Below, piece by piece: positions 8,703 through 19,548 of a DNA stretch of 64,000 nucleotides. The notes under the pieces are model-generated. The model did no database searches. It was not told where the DNA came from and saw only the letters and a program-made list of their open reading frames with translations. Location of the stretch: the NCBI RefSeq assembly GCF_017591425.1, contig NW_024465784.1, positions 1 through 64,000 of the forward strand, in the 5' to 3' direction. A program made the translations under genes and the position numbers. Position 1 is the stretch's first letter. Each line of letters begins with the position of its first letter. This stretch comes from Ochotona curzoniae. Its lineage: Eukaryota; Chordata; Mammalia; Lagomorpha; Ochotonidae.

Positions 8703-11700
8703 AGCCCCGGCCACATGGCGGCCAGGGTCCCAGGCGCAATCCAGCTTGTCTCCTGGGAAGCAACCCACAGTCTTCACGCTCCCTCGGAAGACTGTTTCGG
8801 GGCGGCTGGACCCCCACGCGCGGCCCTCTTTGGGCTTAGCGTGGGCGAGCAGGTCCAGCCGATCCCACCCCCGGGCTGGGGCCGTCAGGGGCGTGGCTAG
8901 ACCCAAGCCCGGGCCGGGAAGAGGGCGGGGCTGACGCTCGGGGACGTGAGCCCCGGCCACATGGCGGCCAGGGTCCCCAGGCGCAATCCAGCTTGTCTCC
9001 TGGGAAGCAACCCACAGTCTTCACGCTCCCTCGGAAGACTGTTTCGGGGAGGGTGCACCCCCATGCGCGGCCCTCTTTGGGCTTAGCGTGGGCGAGCAGG
9101 TACAGCCGATCCCACCCCCGGGCTGGGGCCGCCAGGGGCGTGGCTAGACCCAAGCCCGGGCCGGGAAGAGGGGCGGGGCTGACTTTTGGGGACGTGAGAC
9201 CCGACCACATGGCGGCCGGGGTCCCAGGCGCAATCCAGCTTGTCTCCTGGGAAGCAACCCACAGTCTTCATGCTCCCTCGGAAGACTGTTTTGGGGCGGC
9301 TGGACCCCCATGTGCGGCCCTCTTTGGGCTTAGTGTGGGCGAGCAGGTCCAGCTGATCCCATCCCCGGGCTGGGGCCGCCAGGGGCGTGGCTAGACCCAA
9401 GCCCGGGCCGGGAAGAGGGGCGGGGCTGACGCTCTTGGACGTGAGCCCCGGCCACATGGCGGCCGGGGTCCCCAGGTGCAATCCAGCTTGTCTCCTGGGA
9501 AGCAACCCACAGTCTTCACGCTCCCTCGGAAAACATTTCATGGCGGTTGGACCCCCACGCGCGGCCATCTTTGGGCTTAGCATCGGCGAGCAGGTCCAGC
9601 CGAACCCACCCCCGGGCTGGGGCCTCCAGGGGCGTGGCTAGACCCAAGCCCGGACCGGGAAGAGGGGTGGGGCTGACGCTCGGGGACGTGAGCCCCGGCC
9701 ACATGGCGGCCAGGGTCCCCAGGCGCAATCCAGCTTGTCTCCTGGGAAGCAACCCACAGTCTTCACGCTCCCTCAGAAGACTGTTTCGTGGAGGCTGGAC
9801 CCCTACGTGTGGCCCTCTTTGGGCTTAGCGTGGGCGAGCAGGTCCAGCCGATCCCACCCCCGGGCTGGGGCCGCCAGGGGCGTGGCTAGACCCAAGCCCG
9901 GGCCGGGAAGAGGGGCGGGGCTGACGTTCGGGATTGAGCCCCGGCCACATGGCGGCCAGGGTCCCCAGGCGCAATCCAGCTTGTCTCCTGGGAAGCAACC
10001 CACAGTCTTTACACTCCCTCAGAAGACTGTTTCGGGGAGGGTGCACCCCCATGCGCGGCCCTCTTTGGGCTTAGCGTCGGCAAGCAGGTACAGAGGATCC
10101 CACCCTTGGGCTGGGGCCGCCAGGGGCGTGGCTAGACCCAACCCGGGCAAGGAAGAGGGGCGGGGCTGACGCTCGGGGACGTGAGCCCTGGCCACATGGC
10201 GGCCAGGGTCCCCAGGCGCAATCCAGCTTGTCTCCTGGGAAGCAACCCACAGTCTTCATGCTCCCTCGGAAGACTGTTTCGGGACGGCTGGACCCCCATG
10301 TGCGGCCCTCTTTGGGCTTAGTGTGGGCGAGCAGGTCCAGCCGATCCCATCCCCGGGCTGGGGCCGCCAGGGGCGTGGCTAGAACCAAGCCCGGGCCGGG
10401 AAGAGGGGCGGGGCTGATGCTCTTGGAGGTGAGCCCCGGCCACATGGCGGCCGGGGTCCCCAGGTGCAATCCAGCTTGTCTCCTGGGAAGCAACCCACAG
10501 TCTTCACGCTCCCTCGGAAAACAATTTCATGGCGGTTGGACCCCTACGTGCGGCCCTCTTTGGGCTTAGCGTGGGCGAGCAGGTCCAGCCGATCCTACCC
10601 CCGGGCTGGGGCCGCCAGGGGCGTGGCTAGACCCAAGCCCGGGCCGGGAAGAGGGGTGGGGCTGACGCTCGGGGATTGAGCCCCGGCCACATGGCGGCCA
10701 GGGTCCCCAGGCGCAATCAAGCTTGTCTCCTGGGAAGCAACCAACAGTCTTCACGCTCCCTCAGAAGACTGTTTCGGGGAGGGTGCACCCCCATGCGCGG
10801 CCCTCTTTGGGCTTAGCGTCGGCAAGCAGGTCCAGCGGATCCCACCCCCGGGCTGGGGCCGCCAGGGGCGTGGCTAGACCCAAGCCCGGGCCGGAAAGAG
10901 GGGCGGGGCTGACGCTTGGGACGTGAGTTCCGGCCACATGGAGGCCAGGGTCCTCAGGCGCAATCCAGCTTGTCTCTTGGGAAGCAACCCACAGTCTTCA
11001 CGCTCCCTCGGAAGACTGTTTCGGGGAGGGTGCACCCCCATGTGCGGCCCTCTTTGGTCTTAGCGTGGGCGAGCAGGTACACCTGATCCCACCCCCAGCC
11101 TGGGGCCGTCAGGGTCGTGGCTAGACCCAAGCCCGGGCTGGGAAGAGGGGCGGGGCTGACGCTCGGGGACGTGAGCCCCGGCCACATGCGGCCGGGGTCC
11201 CCAGGGCATTCCAGCTTGTCTCTTGGGAAGCAACCCACAGTCTTCACGCTCCCTCGGAAGACTGTTTCGGGCGGTTGGACCCCCATGCGCCACCCTCTTT
11301 GGGCTTAGCATCGGCCAGCAGGTCCAGCGGATCCCACCCCCGGGCTGGTGCCGCCAGGGGCGTGGCTAGACCCAAGCCCGGGCTGGGAAGAGGGGCGGGG
11401 CTGACGCTCGGGCACGTGAGCCCCGGCCACATGGCGGCCAGGGTACCCAGGCGCAATCCAGCTTGTCTCCTGGGAAGCAACCCACAGTCTTCACGCTCCC
11501 TCAGAAGACTGTTTCGGGAGGGTGCACCCCCATGCGCGGCCCTCTTTGGGCTTAGTGTCGGCAAGCAGGTACAGAGGATCCCACCCCCGGGCTGGGGCCG
11601 ACAGGGGCGTGGCTAGACCCAAGCCCGGGCCGGGAAGAGGGGCAGGGCTGACGCTCTGGGACGTGAGCCCCGGCCACATGGCGGCCGGGTTCCCCAGGTG

Positions 11701-13141
11701 CAATCCAACTTGTCTCCTGGGAAGCAACCCACAGTCTTCACGCTCCCTCGGAAAACAATTTCATGGCAGTTGGACCCCCACGCGCGGCCCTCTTTGGCCT
11801 TAGTGTCGGCGAGCAGTTCCAGCCGATCCCACCCCAGGGCTGGGGCCGTCAGGGTCGTGGCTAGACCCAAGCCCGGGCCGGGAAGAGGGGCGGGGCTGAC
11901 GCTTGGGGACGTGAGCCCCGGCCACATGGAGGAAGGGTTCTCAGGCGCAATCCAGCTTGTCTCTTGGGAAGCAACCCACAGTCTTCACGCTCCCTCGGAA
12001 GACTGTTTCGGGAGGGTGCACCCCCATGTGCGGCCCTCTTTGGTCTTAGCGTGGGCGAGCAGGTACAGCTGATCCCACCCCCAGGCTGGGGCCGTCAGGG
12101 GCGTGGCTAGACCCAAGCCCGGGCTGGGAAGAGGGTCGGGGCTGATGCTCTGGGACGTGAGCCCCGGCCACATGGCGGCCGGGGTCCCCAGGTGCATTCC
12201 AGCTTGTCTCCTGGGAAGCAACCCACAGTCTTCACGCTCCCTCAGAAGACTGTTTCGGGGCGGCTGGACCCCCATGCGCGGCCCTCTTTGGGCTTAGCAT
12301 CGGCCAGCAGGTCCAGTGGATCCCACCCCCGGGCTGGGGCCGCCAGGGGCGTGGCTAGACCCAAGCCCGGCTGGGAAGAGGGGCTGTGCTGACGCTCGGG
12401 GACGTGAGCCCCGGCCACATGGCGGCCGGGGTCCTCAGGCGCAATCCAGCTTGTCTCTTGGGAAGCAACCCACAGTCTACACGCTACCTCGGAAGACTGT
12501 TTCGGGGTGGCTGGACCACCTCCTGCGGCCCTCTTTGGGCTTAGTGTTGGCGAGCAGGTCCAGCCGATCCCACCCCCGGGCTGGGGCCACCAGGGGCGTG
12601 GCTTGACCTAAGCCCGGGCCTGGAAGAGGGCGGGGCTGATGCTCGGGGACGTGAGCCCTGGCCACATGGCGGCCGGGTCCCCAGTTGCAATCCAGCTTGT
12701 CTCTTGGGAAGCAACCCACAGTCTTCACGCTCCCTCGGAAAACAATTTCATGGCAGTTGGACCCCCACGCGCGGCCCTCTTAGGTCTTAGCGTCGCCGAG
12801 CAGGTCCAGCCGATCCCACCCCCGGGCTGGGGCCGCCAGGGGCGTGGCTAGACCCAAGCCCGGGCCGGGAAGAGGGGCGGGGCTGACACTCGGAGACGTG
12901 AGACCTGGCCACATGGCGGCCAGCGTCCTCAGGCGCAATCCAGCTTGTCTCCTGGGAAGCAACCCACAGTCTTCACGCTCCCTCGGAAGACAGTGTCATG
13001 GCGGCTGGACCTCCACGTGCGGCCCTCTTTGGGCTTAGCATCGGCGAGCAGTTCCATCTGATCACACCCCCGGGCTGGGGCCGCCAGGGGCGTGGCTAGA
13101 CCCAAGCCCTGGCCGGGAAGAGGGGCGGTGCTGACGCTCGG

Positions 13142-13149
13142 TGACGTGA
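13142..13149 (+). promoter_or_regulatory. CRE-like TGACGTGA variant
   Basis: Seen: TGACGTGA, one base from the palindromic CRE TGACGTCA, produced where the usual GGGGACGTGAG becomes GGTGACGTGAG. The same variant lies at 17,564, 22,022, 25,486 and 58,184. The first three are equivalent positions in successive HOR copies. Binding by ATF/CREB proteins is a family-based possibility only. Confidence 0.35.
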
Positions 13150-14587
13150 GCCCCGGCCACATGGCGGCCGGGTCCTCAGGCGCAATCCAGCTTGTCTCTT
13201 GGGAAGCAACCCACAGTCTTCACGCTCCCTCAGAAGACTGTTTCGGGGAGGGTGCACTCCCATGTGGGGCCCTCTTTGGGCTTAGCGTGGGCGAGCAGGT
13301 CCAGCCGATCCCACCCCCGGGCTGGGGCCTCCAGTGGCGTGGCTATACCGAAGCCCGGGCCGGGAAGAGGGGCGGGGCTGACGCTCTTGGACGTGAGCCC
13401 CGGCCACATGGTGGCCGGGGTCCCCAGGCGCAATCCAGCTTGTCTCCTGGGAAGCAACCCACAGTCTTCACGGTCCCTCAGAAGACTGTTACAGGGCGGC
13501 TGGACCCCACGCGTGGCCCTCTTTGGGCTTAGCGTCGGCCAGCAGGTCCAGCCGATCCCACCCCCAGGCTGGGGCCGCCAGGGGCGTGGCTTGACCTAAG
13601 CCCGGGCCGGGAAGAGGGGCGGGGCGATGCTCTTGGACGTGAGCCCCGGCCACATGGCTGTCAGTTTCCCCAGGCGCAATCCAGCTTGTCTCCTGGGAAG
13701 CAACCCACAGTCTTCACGCTCGCTCAGAAGACGGTTTTGGGGCGGCTGGACCCCCACGCGCGGCCCTCTTTGGGCTAAGCATCGGCGAGCAGATCCAGCC
13801 GATCCCACCCCCAGGCTGGGGCCGCCAGGGGCGTGGCTTGACCTAAGCCCGGGCCGGGAAGAGGGGCGGGGCTGACGCTCGGGGACGTGAGCCCCGGCCA
13901 CATGGCTGTCAGTGTCCCCAGGCTCAATCCAGTTTGTCTCCTGGGAAGCAACCCACAGTCTTCACGCTCCCTCAGAAGACTGTTACAGGGCGGCTGGACC
14001 CCCATGCGCGGCCCTCTTTGGGCTTAGCGTGGGCGAGCAGATCCAGCCGATCCCACCCTGGGCTGGGGCCGCCAGGGGCGTGGCTAGACCCAAGCCCTGG
14101 CCGGGAAGAGGGGCGGGGCTGACTTTTGGGGACGTGAGACCCGGCCACATGGCGGCCGGGTCCCCAGGTGCAATCCAGCTTGTCTCCTGGGAAGCAACCC
14201 ACAGTCTTCACGCTCCCTCAGAAGACTGTTTCGGGAGGGTGCACCCCCATGCGCGGCCCTCTTTGGGCTTAGCGTCGGCAAGCAGGTACAGAGGATCCCA
14301 CCCCCGGGCTGGGGCCGCCAGGGGCGTGGCTAGACCCAAGCCCGGGCCGGGAAGAGGGGCGGGGCTGACGCTCTTGGACGTGAGCCCCGGCCACATGGCG
14401 GCCGGGTTCCCCAGGTGCAATCCAACTTGTCTCCTGGGAAGCAACCCACAGTCTTCACGCTCCCTCGGAAAACAATTTCATGGCAGTTGGACCCCCACGC
14501 GCGGCCCTCTTAGGTCTTAGCGTCGCCGAGCAGGTCCAGCCGATCCCACCCCCGGGCTGGGGCCGCCAGGGGCGTGGCTAGACCCAA

Positions 14588-15085
14588 CCCGCCGAAGAGC
14601 TGTCTGACCGCGGCACTGAGCCCCTGCACACATGCAGCCACGTCCTCAGCGCAATCCCGGTTTTTTTTTGTCTCCCGAAGCAAACCCCACAGTCTTCACT
14701 CATCCCTCAGAAGGGAACATTTCCTGGACAGGACCCTACGTGTCCCTCTTTGCTTGCGTGGGCGACAGTCCCAGAGGTTCCCACCCCCCTGGGGGCCGCC
14801 AGGCTGCTAACCGCAATCACGGCCGGGAAGAGGGGCGCTGATGCCTTGTTACGTGAGCCCCGGCCACATGGCCAGGGTCCCCCAGGCGCAATCCAGCTTG
14901 GTCTCCTGGAACAACCCACATCTTCAGTGCTCCCTCAGAAACGTTTTTGGGGTGCGCTGACCCCCACTTGCGCACCTCTTTGGCCTTAGTGGTTCGCGAG
15001 CAGTTTCCAGCCGATCCCAACCCCCCGCTGGGCCGTCAGGCGTGGCTAGTCCCAACCCTGCCGGAAAGGGGCGGGCTGACGCTTG
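14588..15085 (+). repeat. Highly degenerate, indel-rich segment of two monomers
   Basis: The array reads normally up to GGCTAGACCCAA (about 14,587). It then has dense insertions, deletions and substitutions, including GGTTTTTTTTTG (the only long T run in the window, near 14,660), 'CTTGGTCTCC', 'ACGTTTTTGGGG' and 'CCAACCCCCCGC', and becomes normal again at GGGGAGGTGAG (about 15,084). HOR-specific variants still show through: CGTCCTCAG, 'CCAGAGG', CCCACTTGCG and TTGGCCTTAG. The first monomer aligns with about 18,780-19,020; the second joins parts equivalent to about 19,040-19,130 and 19,390-19,545. The net loss is about 37 bases against the HOR. It is probably uncorrected long-read sequence; a genuinely decayed patch is the alternative. 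Confidence 0.8.
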
Positions 15086-15090
15086 GGGAG

Positions 15091-18000
15091 GTGAGTTCCG
15101 GCCACATGGAGGCCAGGGTCCTCAGGCGCAATCCAGCTTGTCTCTTGGGAAGCAACCCACAGTCTTCACGCTCCCTCGGAAGACTGTTTCGGGGAGGGTG
15201 CACCCCCATGTGCGGCCCTCTTTGGTCTTAGCGTGGGCGAGCAGGTACAGCTGATCCCACCCCCAGCCTGGGGCCGTCAGGGTCGTGGCTAGACCCAAGC
15301 CCGGGCTGGGAAGAGGGGCGGGGCTGACGCTCGGGAACGTGAGCCCCTGCCACATGGCGGCCGGGGTCCCCAGGGGCATTCCAGCTTGTCTCCTGGGAAG
15401 CAACCCACAGTCTTCACGCTCCCTCGGAAGACTGTTTCGGGGCGGCTGGACCCCCATGCGCCACCCTCTTTGGGCTTAGCATCGGCCAGCAGGTCCAGCG
15501 GATCCCACCCCCGGGCTGGTGCCGCCAGGGGCGTGGCTAGACCCAAGCCCGGGCTGGGAAGAGGGGCGGGGCTGACGCTCGGGCACGTGAGCCCCGGCCA
15601 CATGGCGGCCAGGGTACCCAGGCGCAATCCAGCTTGTCTCCTGGGAAGCAACCCACAGTCTTCACGCTCCCTCAGAAGACTGTTTCGGGGAGGGTGCACC
15701 CCAACGCGCGTCCCTCTTAGGGCTTAGCGTGGGCGAGCAGGTCCAGCCGATCCCACCCCCGGGCTGGGCCTGTTAGGGGCGTGGCTAGACCCAAGCCCGG
15801 GCCTGGAAGAGGGCGGGGCTGACTTCTGGGGACGTGAGCCCCGGCCACATGGCGGCCGGGGTCCCCAGGCGCAATCCAGCTTGTCTCCTGGGAAGCAACC
15901 CACAATCTTCACGCTCCCTTGGAAGACTGCTTTGTGGCGGCTGGACCCCCACGCGCGGCCCTCTTTGGGCTTAGTGTCGGCGAGCAGTTCCAGCCGATCC
16001 CACCCCAGGGCTGGGGCCACCAGGGGCGTGGCTAGACCCAAGCCCGGGCCGGGAAGAGGGGCGGGGCTGACGCTTGGGGACGTGAGCCCCGGCCACATGG
16101 AGGCCAGTGTCCTCAGGCGCAATCCAGCTTGTCTCCTGGGAAGCAACCCAGAGTCTTCACGCTCCCTCAGAAGACTGTTTTGGTGCGGCTGGACCCCCAC
16201 TTGCGGCCCTCTTTGGCCTTAGTGTCGGCGAGCAGTTCCAGCCGATCCCACCCCAGGGCTGGGGCCGTCAGGGTCGTGGCTAGACCCAAGCCCGGGCCGG
16301 GAAGAGGGGCGGGGCTGACGCTTGGGGACGTGAGCCCCGGCCACATGGAGGCCAGGGTCCTCAGGCGCAATCCAGCTTGTCTCTTGGGAAGCAACCCACA
16401 GTCTTCACGCTCCCTCGGAAGACTGTTTCGGGGAGGGTGCACCCCCATGTGCGGCCCTCTTTGGTCTTAGCGTGGGCGAGCAGGTACAGCTGATCCCACC
16501 CTCAGGCTGGGGCCGTCAGGGGCGTGGCTAGACCCAAGCCCGGGCTGGGAAGAGGGTCGGGGCTGATGCTCTGGGACGTGAGCCCCGGCCACATGGCGGC
16601 CGGGGTCCCCAGGTGCATTCCAGCTTGTCTCCTGGGAAGCAACCCACAGTCTTCACGCTCCCTCAGAAGACTGTTTCGGGGCGGCTGGACCCCCATGCGC
16701 GGCCCTCTTTGGGCTTAGCATCGGCCAGCAGGTCCAGTGGATCCCACCCCCGGGCTGGGGCCGCCAGGGGCGTGGCTAGACCCAAGCCCGGCTGGGAAGA
16801 GGGGCTGTGCTGACGCTCGGGGACGTGAGCCCCGGCCACATGGCGGCCGGGGTCCTCAGGCGCAATCCAGCTTGTCTCTTGGGAAGCAACCCACAGTCTA
16901 CACGCTCCCTCGGAAGACTGTTTCGGGGTGGCTGGACCACCTCGTGCGGCCCTCTTTGGGCTTAGTGTTGGCGAGCAGGTCCAGCCGATCCCACCCCCGG
17001 GCTGGGGCCACCAGGGGCGTGGCTAGACCCAAGCCCGGGCCTGGAAGAGGGCGGGGCTGATGCTCGGGGACGTGAGCCCTGGCCACATGGCGGCCGGGGT
17101 CCCCAGTTGCAATCCAGCTTGTCTCTTGGGAAGCAACCCACAGTCTTCACGCTCCCTCGGAAAACAATTTCATGGCAGTTGGACCCCCACGCGCGGCCCT
17201 CTTAGGTCTTAGCGTCGCCGAGCAGGTCCAGCCGATCCCACCCCCGGGCTGGGGCCGCCAGGGGCGTGGCTAGACCCAAGCCCGGGCCGGGAAGAGGGGC
17301 GGGGCTGACGCTCGGGCACGTGAGCCCCGGCCACATGGCGGCCAGCGTCCTCAGGCGCAATCCAGCTTGTCTCCTGGGAAGCAACCCACAGTCTTCACGC
17401 TCCCTCGGAAGACAGTGTCATGGCGGCTGGACCTCCACGTGCGGCCCTCTTTGGGCTTAGCATCGGCGAGCAGTTCCATCTGATCACACCCCCGGGCTGG
17501 GGCCGACAGGGGCGTGGCTAGACCCAAGCCCTGGCCGGGAAGAGGGGCGGTGCTGACGCTCGGTGACGTGAGCCCCGGCCACATGGCGGCCGGGGTCCTC
17601 AGGCGCAATCCAGCTTGTCTCTTGGGAAGCAACCCACAGTCTTCACGCTCCCTCAGAAGACTGTTTCGGGGAGGGTGCACTCCCATGTGGGGCCCTCTTT
17701 GGGCTTAGCGTGGGCGAGCAGGTCCAGCCGATCCCACCCCCGGGCTGGGGCCTCCAGTGGCGTGGCTATACCGAAGCCCGGGCCGGGAAGAGGGGCGGGG
17801 CTGACGCTCTTGGACGTGAGCCCCGGCCACATGGTGGCCGGGGTCCCCAGGCGCAATCCAGCTTGTCTCCTGGGAAGCAACCCACAGTCTTCACGGTCCC
17901 TCAGAAGACTGTTACAGGGCGGCTGGACCCCACGCGTGGCCCTCTTTGGGCTTAGCGTCGGCCAGCAGGTCCAGCTGATCCCACCCCCAGGCTGGGGCCG

Positions 18001-19548
18001 CCAGGGGCGTGGCTTGACCTAAGCCCGGGCCGGGAAGAGGGGCGGGGCTGATGCTCTTGGACGTGAGCCCCGGCCACATGGCTGTCAGTGTCCCCAGGCT
18101 CAATCCAGCTTGTCTCCTGGGAAGCAACCCACAGTCTTCACGCTCCCTCAGAAGACTGTTTCAGGGCGGCTGGACCCCCATGCGCGGCCCTCTTTGGGCT
18201 TAGCGTCGGCGAGCAGATCCAGCCGATCCCACCCTGGGCTGGGGCCGCCAGGGGCGTGGCTAGACCCAAGCCCTGGCCGGGAAGAGGGGCGGGGCTGACT
18301 CTTGGGACGTGAGACCCGGCCACATGGCGGCCAGGGTCCCCAGGCGCAATCCAGCTTGTCTCCTGGGAAGCAACCCACAGTCTTCACGCTCCCTCAGAAG
18401 ACTGTTTCGGGGAGGGTGCACCCCCATGCGCGGCCCTCTTTGGGCTTAGCGTGGGCGAGCAGGTACAGCGGATCCCACCCCGGGCTGGGGCCGCCAGGGG
18501 CGTGGCTAGACCCAAGCCCGGGCCGGGAAGAGGGGCGGGGCTGACGCTTTGGGACGTGAGCCCCGGCCACATGGCGGCCGGGTTCCCCAGGCGCAATCCA
18601 GCTTGTCTCCTGGGAAGCAACCCACAGTCTTCACGCTCCCTCAGAAGACTATTTCGTGGCAGTTGGACCCCCACGCGCGGCCCTCTTTGGTCTTAGCGTC
18701 GGCCGAGCAGGTCCAGCCGATCCCACCCCCGGGCTGGGGCCGCCAGGGGCGTGGCTAGACCCAAGCCCGGGCCGGGAAGAGGGGCGGGGCTGACGCTCGG
18801 GCACGTGAGCCCCGGCCACATGGCGGCCAGCGTCCTCAGGCGCAATCCAGCTTGTCTCCTGGGAAGCAACCCACAGTCTTCACGCTCCCTCAGAAGACTG
18901 TTTCTGTGTGGCTGGACCCCCACGCGGGGCCCTCTTTGGGCTTAGTGTCGGCCAGCAGGTCCAGAGGATCCCACCCCCGGGCTGGGGCCGCCAGGGGCGT
19001 GGCTAGACCCAAGCCCGGGCCGGGAAGAGGGGCGGGGCTGATGCTCTTGGACGTGAGCCCCGCCACATGGCGGCCAGGGTCCCCAGGCGCAATCCAGCTT
19101 GTCTCCTGGGAAGCAACCCACAGTCTTCATGCTCCCTCAGAAGACTGTTTTGGGGCGGCTGGACCCCCACGCGCGGCCCTCTTTGGGCTTAGTGTCGGCG
19201 AGCAGGTCCAGCCGATCCCACCCCCAGGCTGGGGCCGCCAGGGGCGTGGCTAGACCCAAGCCCGGGCCGGGAAGAGGGGCGGGGCTGACGCTCTTGGACG
19301 TGAGCACCGGCCACATGGCGGCCAGGGTCCCCGAGGCGCAATCCAGCTTGTCTCCTGGGAAGCAACCCACAGTCTTCACGCTCCCTCGGAAGACTGTTTT
19401 GGTGCGGCTGGACCCCCACTTGCGGCCCTCTTTGGCCTTAGTGTCGGCGAGCAGTTCCAGCCGATCCCACCCCCGGGCTGGGGCCGTCAGGGGCGTGGCT
19501 AGTCCCAAGCCCTGGCCGGGAAGAGGGGCGGGGCTGACGCTTGGGGAC
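15091..19548 (+). repeat. 18-mer HOR, copy 2 (4,458 bp)
   Basis: The cleanest complete copy, from GTGAGTTCCGG (15,091) to the equivalent GTGAGTCCCGG (19,549), 18 monomers. Markers in order: GGGCATTCC (15,376), GGTGCATTCC (16,612), GGACCACCTCG (16,934), CATGGCAGTTGG (17,171), GACAGTGTCATGG (17,411), TGTTACAGGG (17,910), GGCTGTCAG (18,079), TTTCTGTGTGG (18,900) and CCCACTTGCGG (19,415). Copy 3 has the matching markers 4,457-4,458 bases downstream, until about 22,450. Confidence 0.9.

Larger units (their letters stand above)
6561..10922 (+). repeat. Satellite domain A2: mosaic of monomer subtypes
   Basis: About 18 monomers mixing subtypes T, D, A and V. D followed by A recurs at about 7,220/7,460, 9,250/9,500 and 10,160/10,410. 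The stretch 8,400-9,080 is close to the consensus, and 8,080-8,390 carries several one-base losses (separate entry). Only satellite is seen. Confidence 0.85.
10923..15090 (+). repeat. 18-mer HOR, copy 1
   Basis: It begins at GTGAGTTCCGG (10,923) and runs to the same landmark at 15,091. Diagnostic variants in order: GGGCATTCC (11,204), GGTGCATTCC (12,191), GGACCACCTC (12,514), GACAGTGTCATGG (12,988), TGTTACAGGG (13,487), GGCTGTCAG (13,656), and a second TGTTACAGGG (13,980). Relative to copy 2 it lacks one monomer between 11.2 and 12.2 kb, carries one extra GGCTGTCAG monomer at about 13,620-13,860, and contains the noisy segment at 14,588-15,085. Confidence 0.8.

Noticed and set aside
13912..14520. 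Long open frames such as the 202-codon frame here, at 22,794-23,402, and the 196-200-codon frames at 19,099, 39,901 and 50,544, with similar frames on the minus strand
   Set aside because: They are translations of the satellite itself. The same peptide strings recur in every monomer in shifting frames, stops fall at fixed repeat positions (CTTAG, GGCTAG, GCTGA), and 248 is not divisible by three. There is no start context, splice pattern or domain.
14660..14672. The nine-T run as an RNA polymerase III terminator or the tail of a retroposed element
   Set aside because: It lies inside the noisy segment. There is no A/B box, SINE body or target-site duplication, and the surrounding bases still align to satellite, so a base-calling error is the simpler reading.
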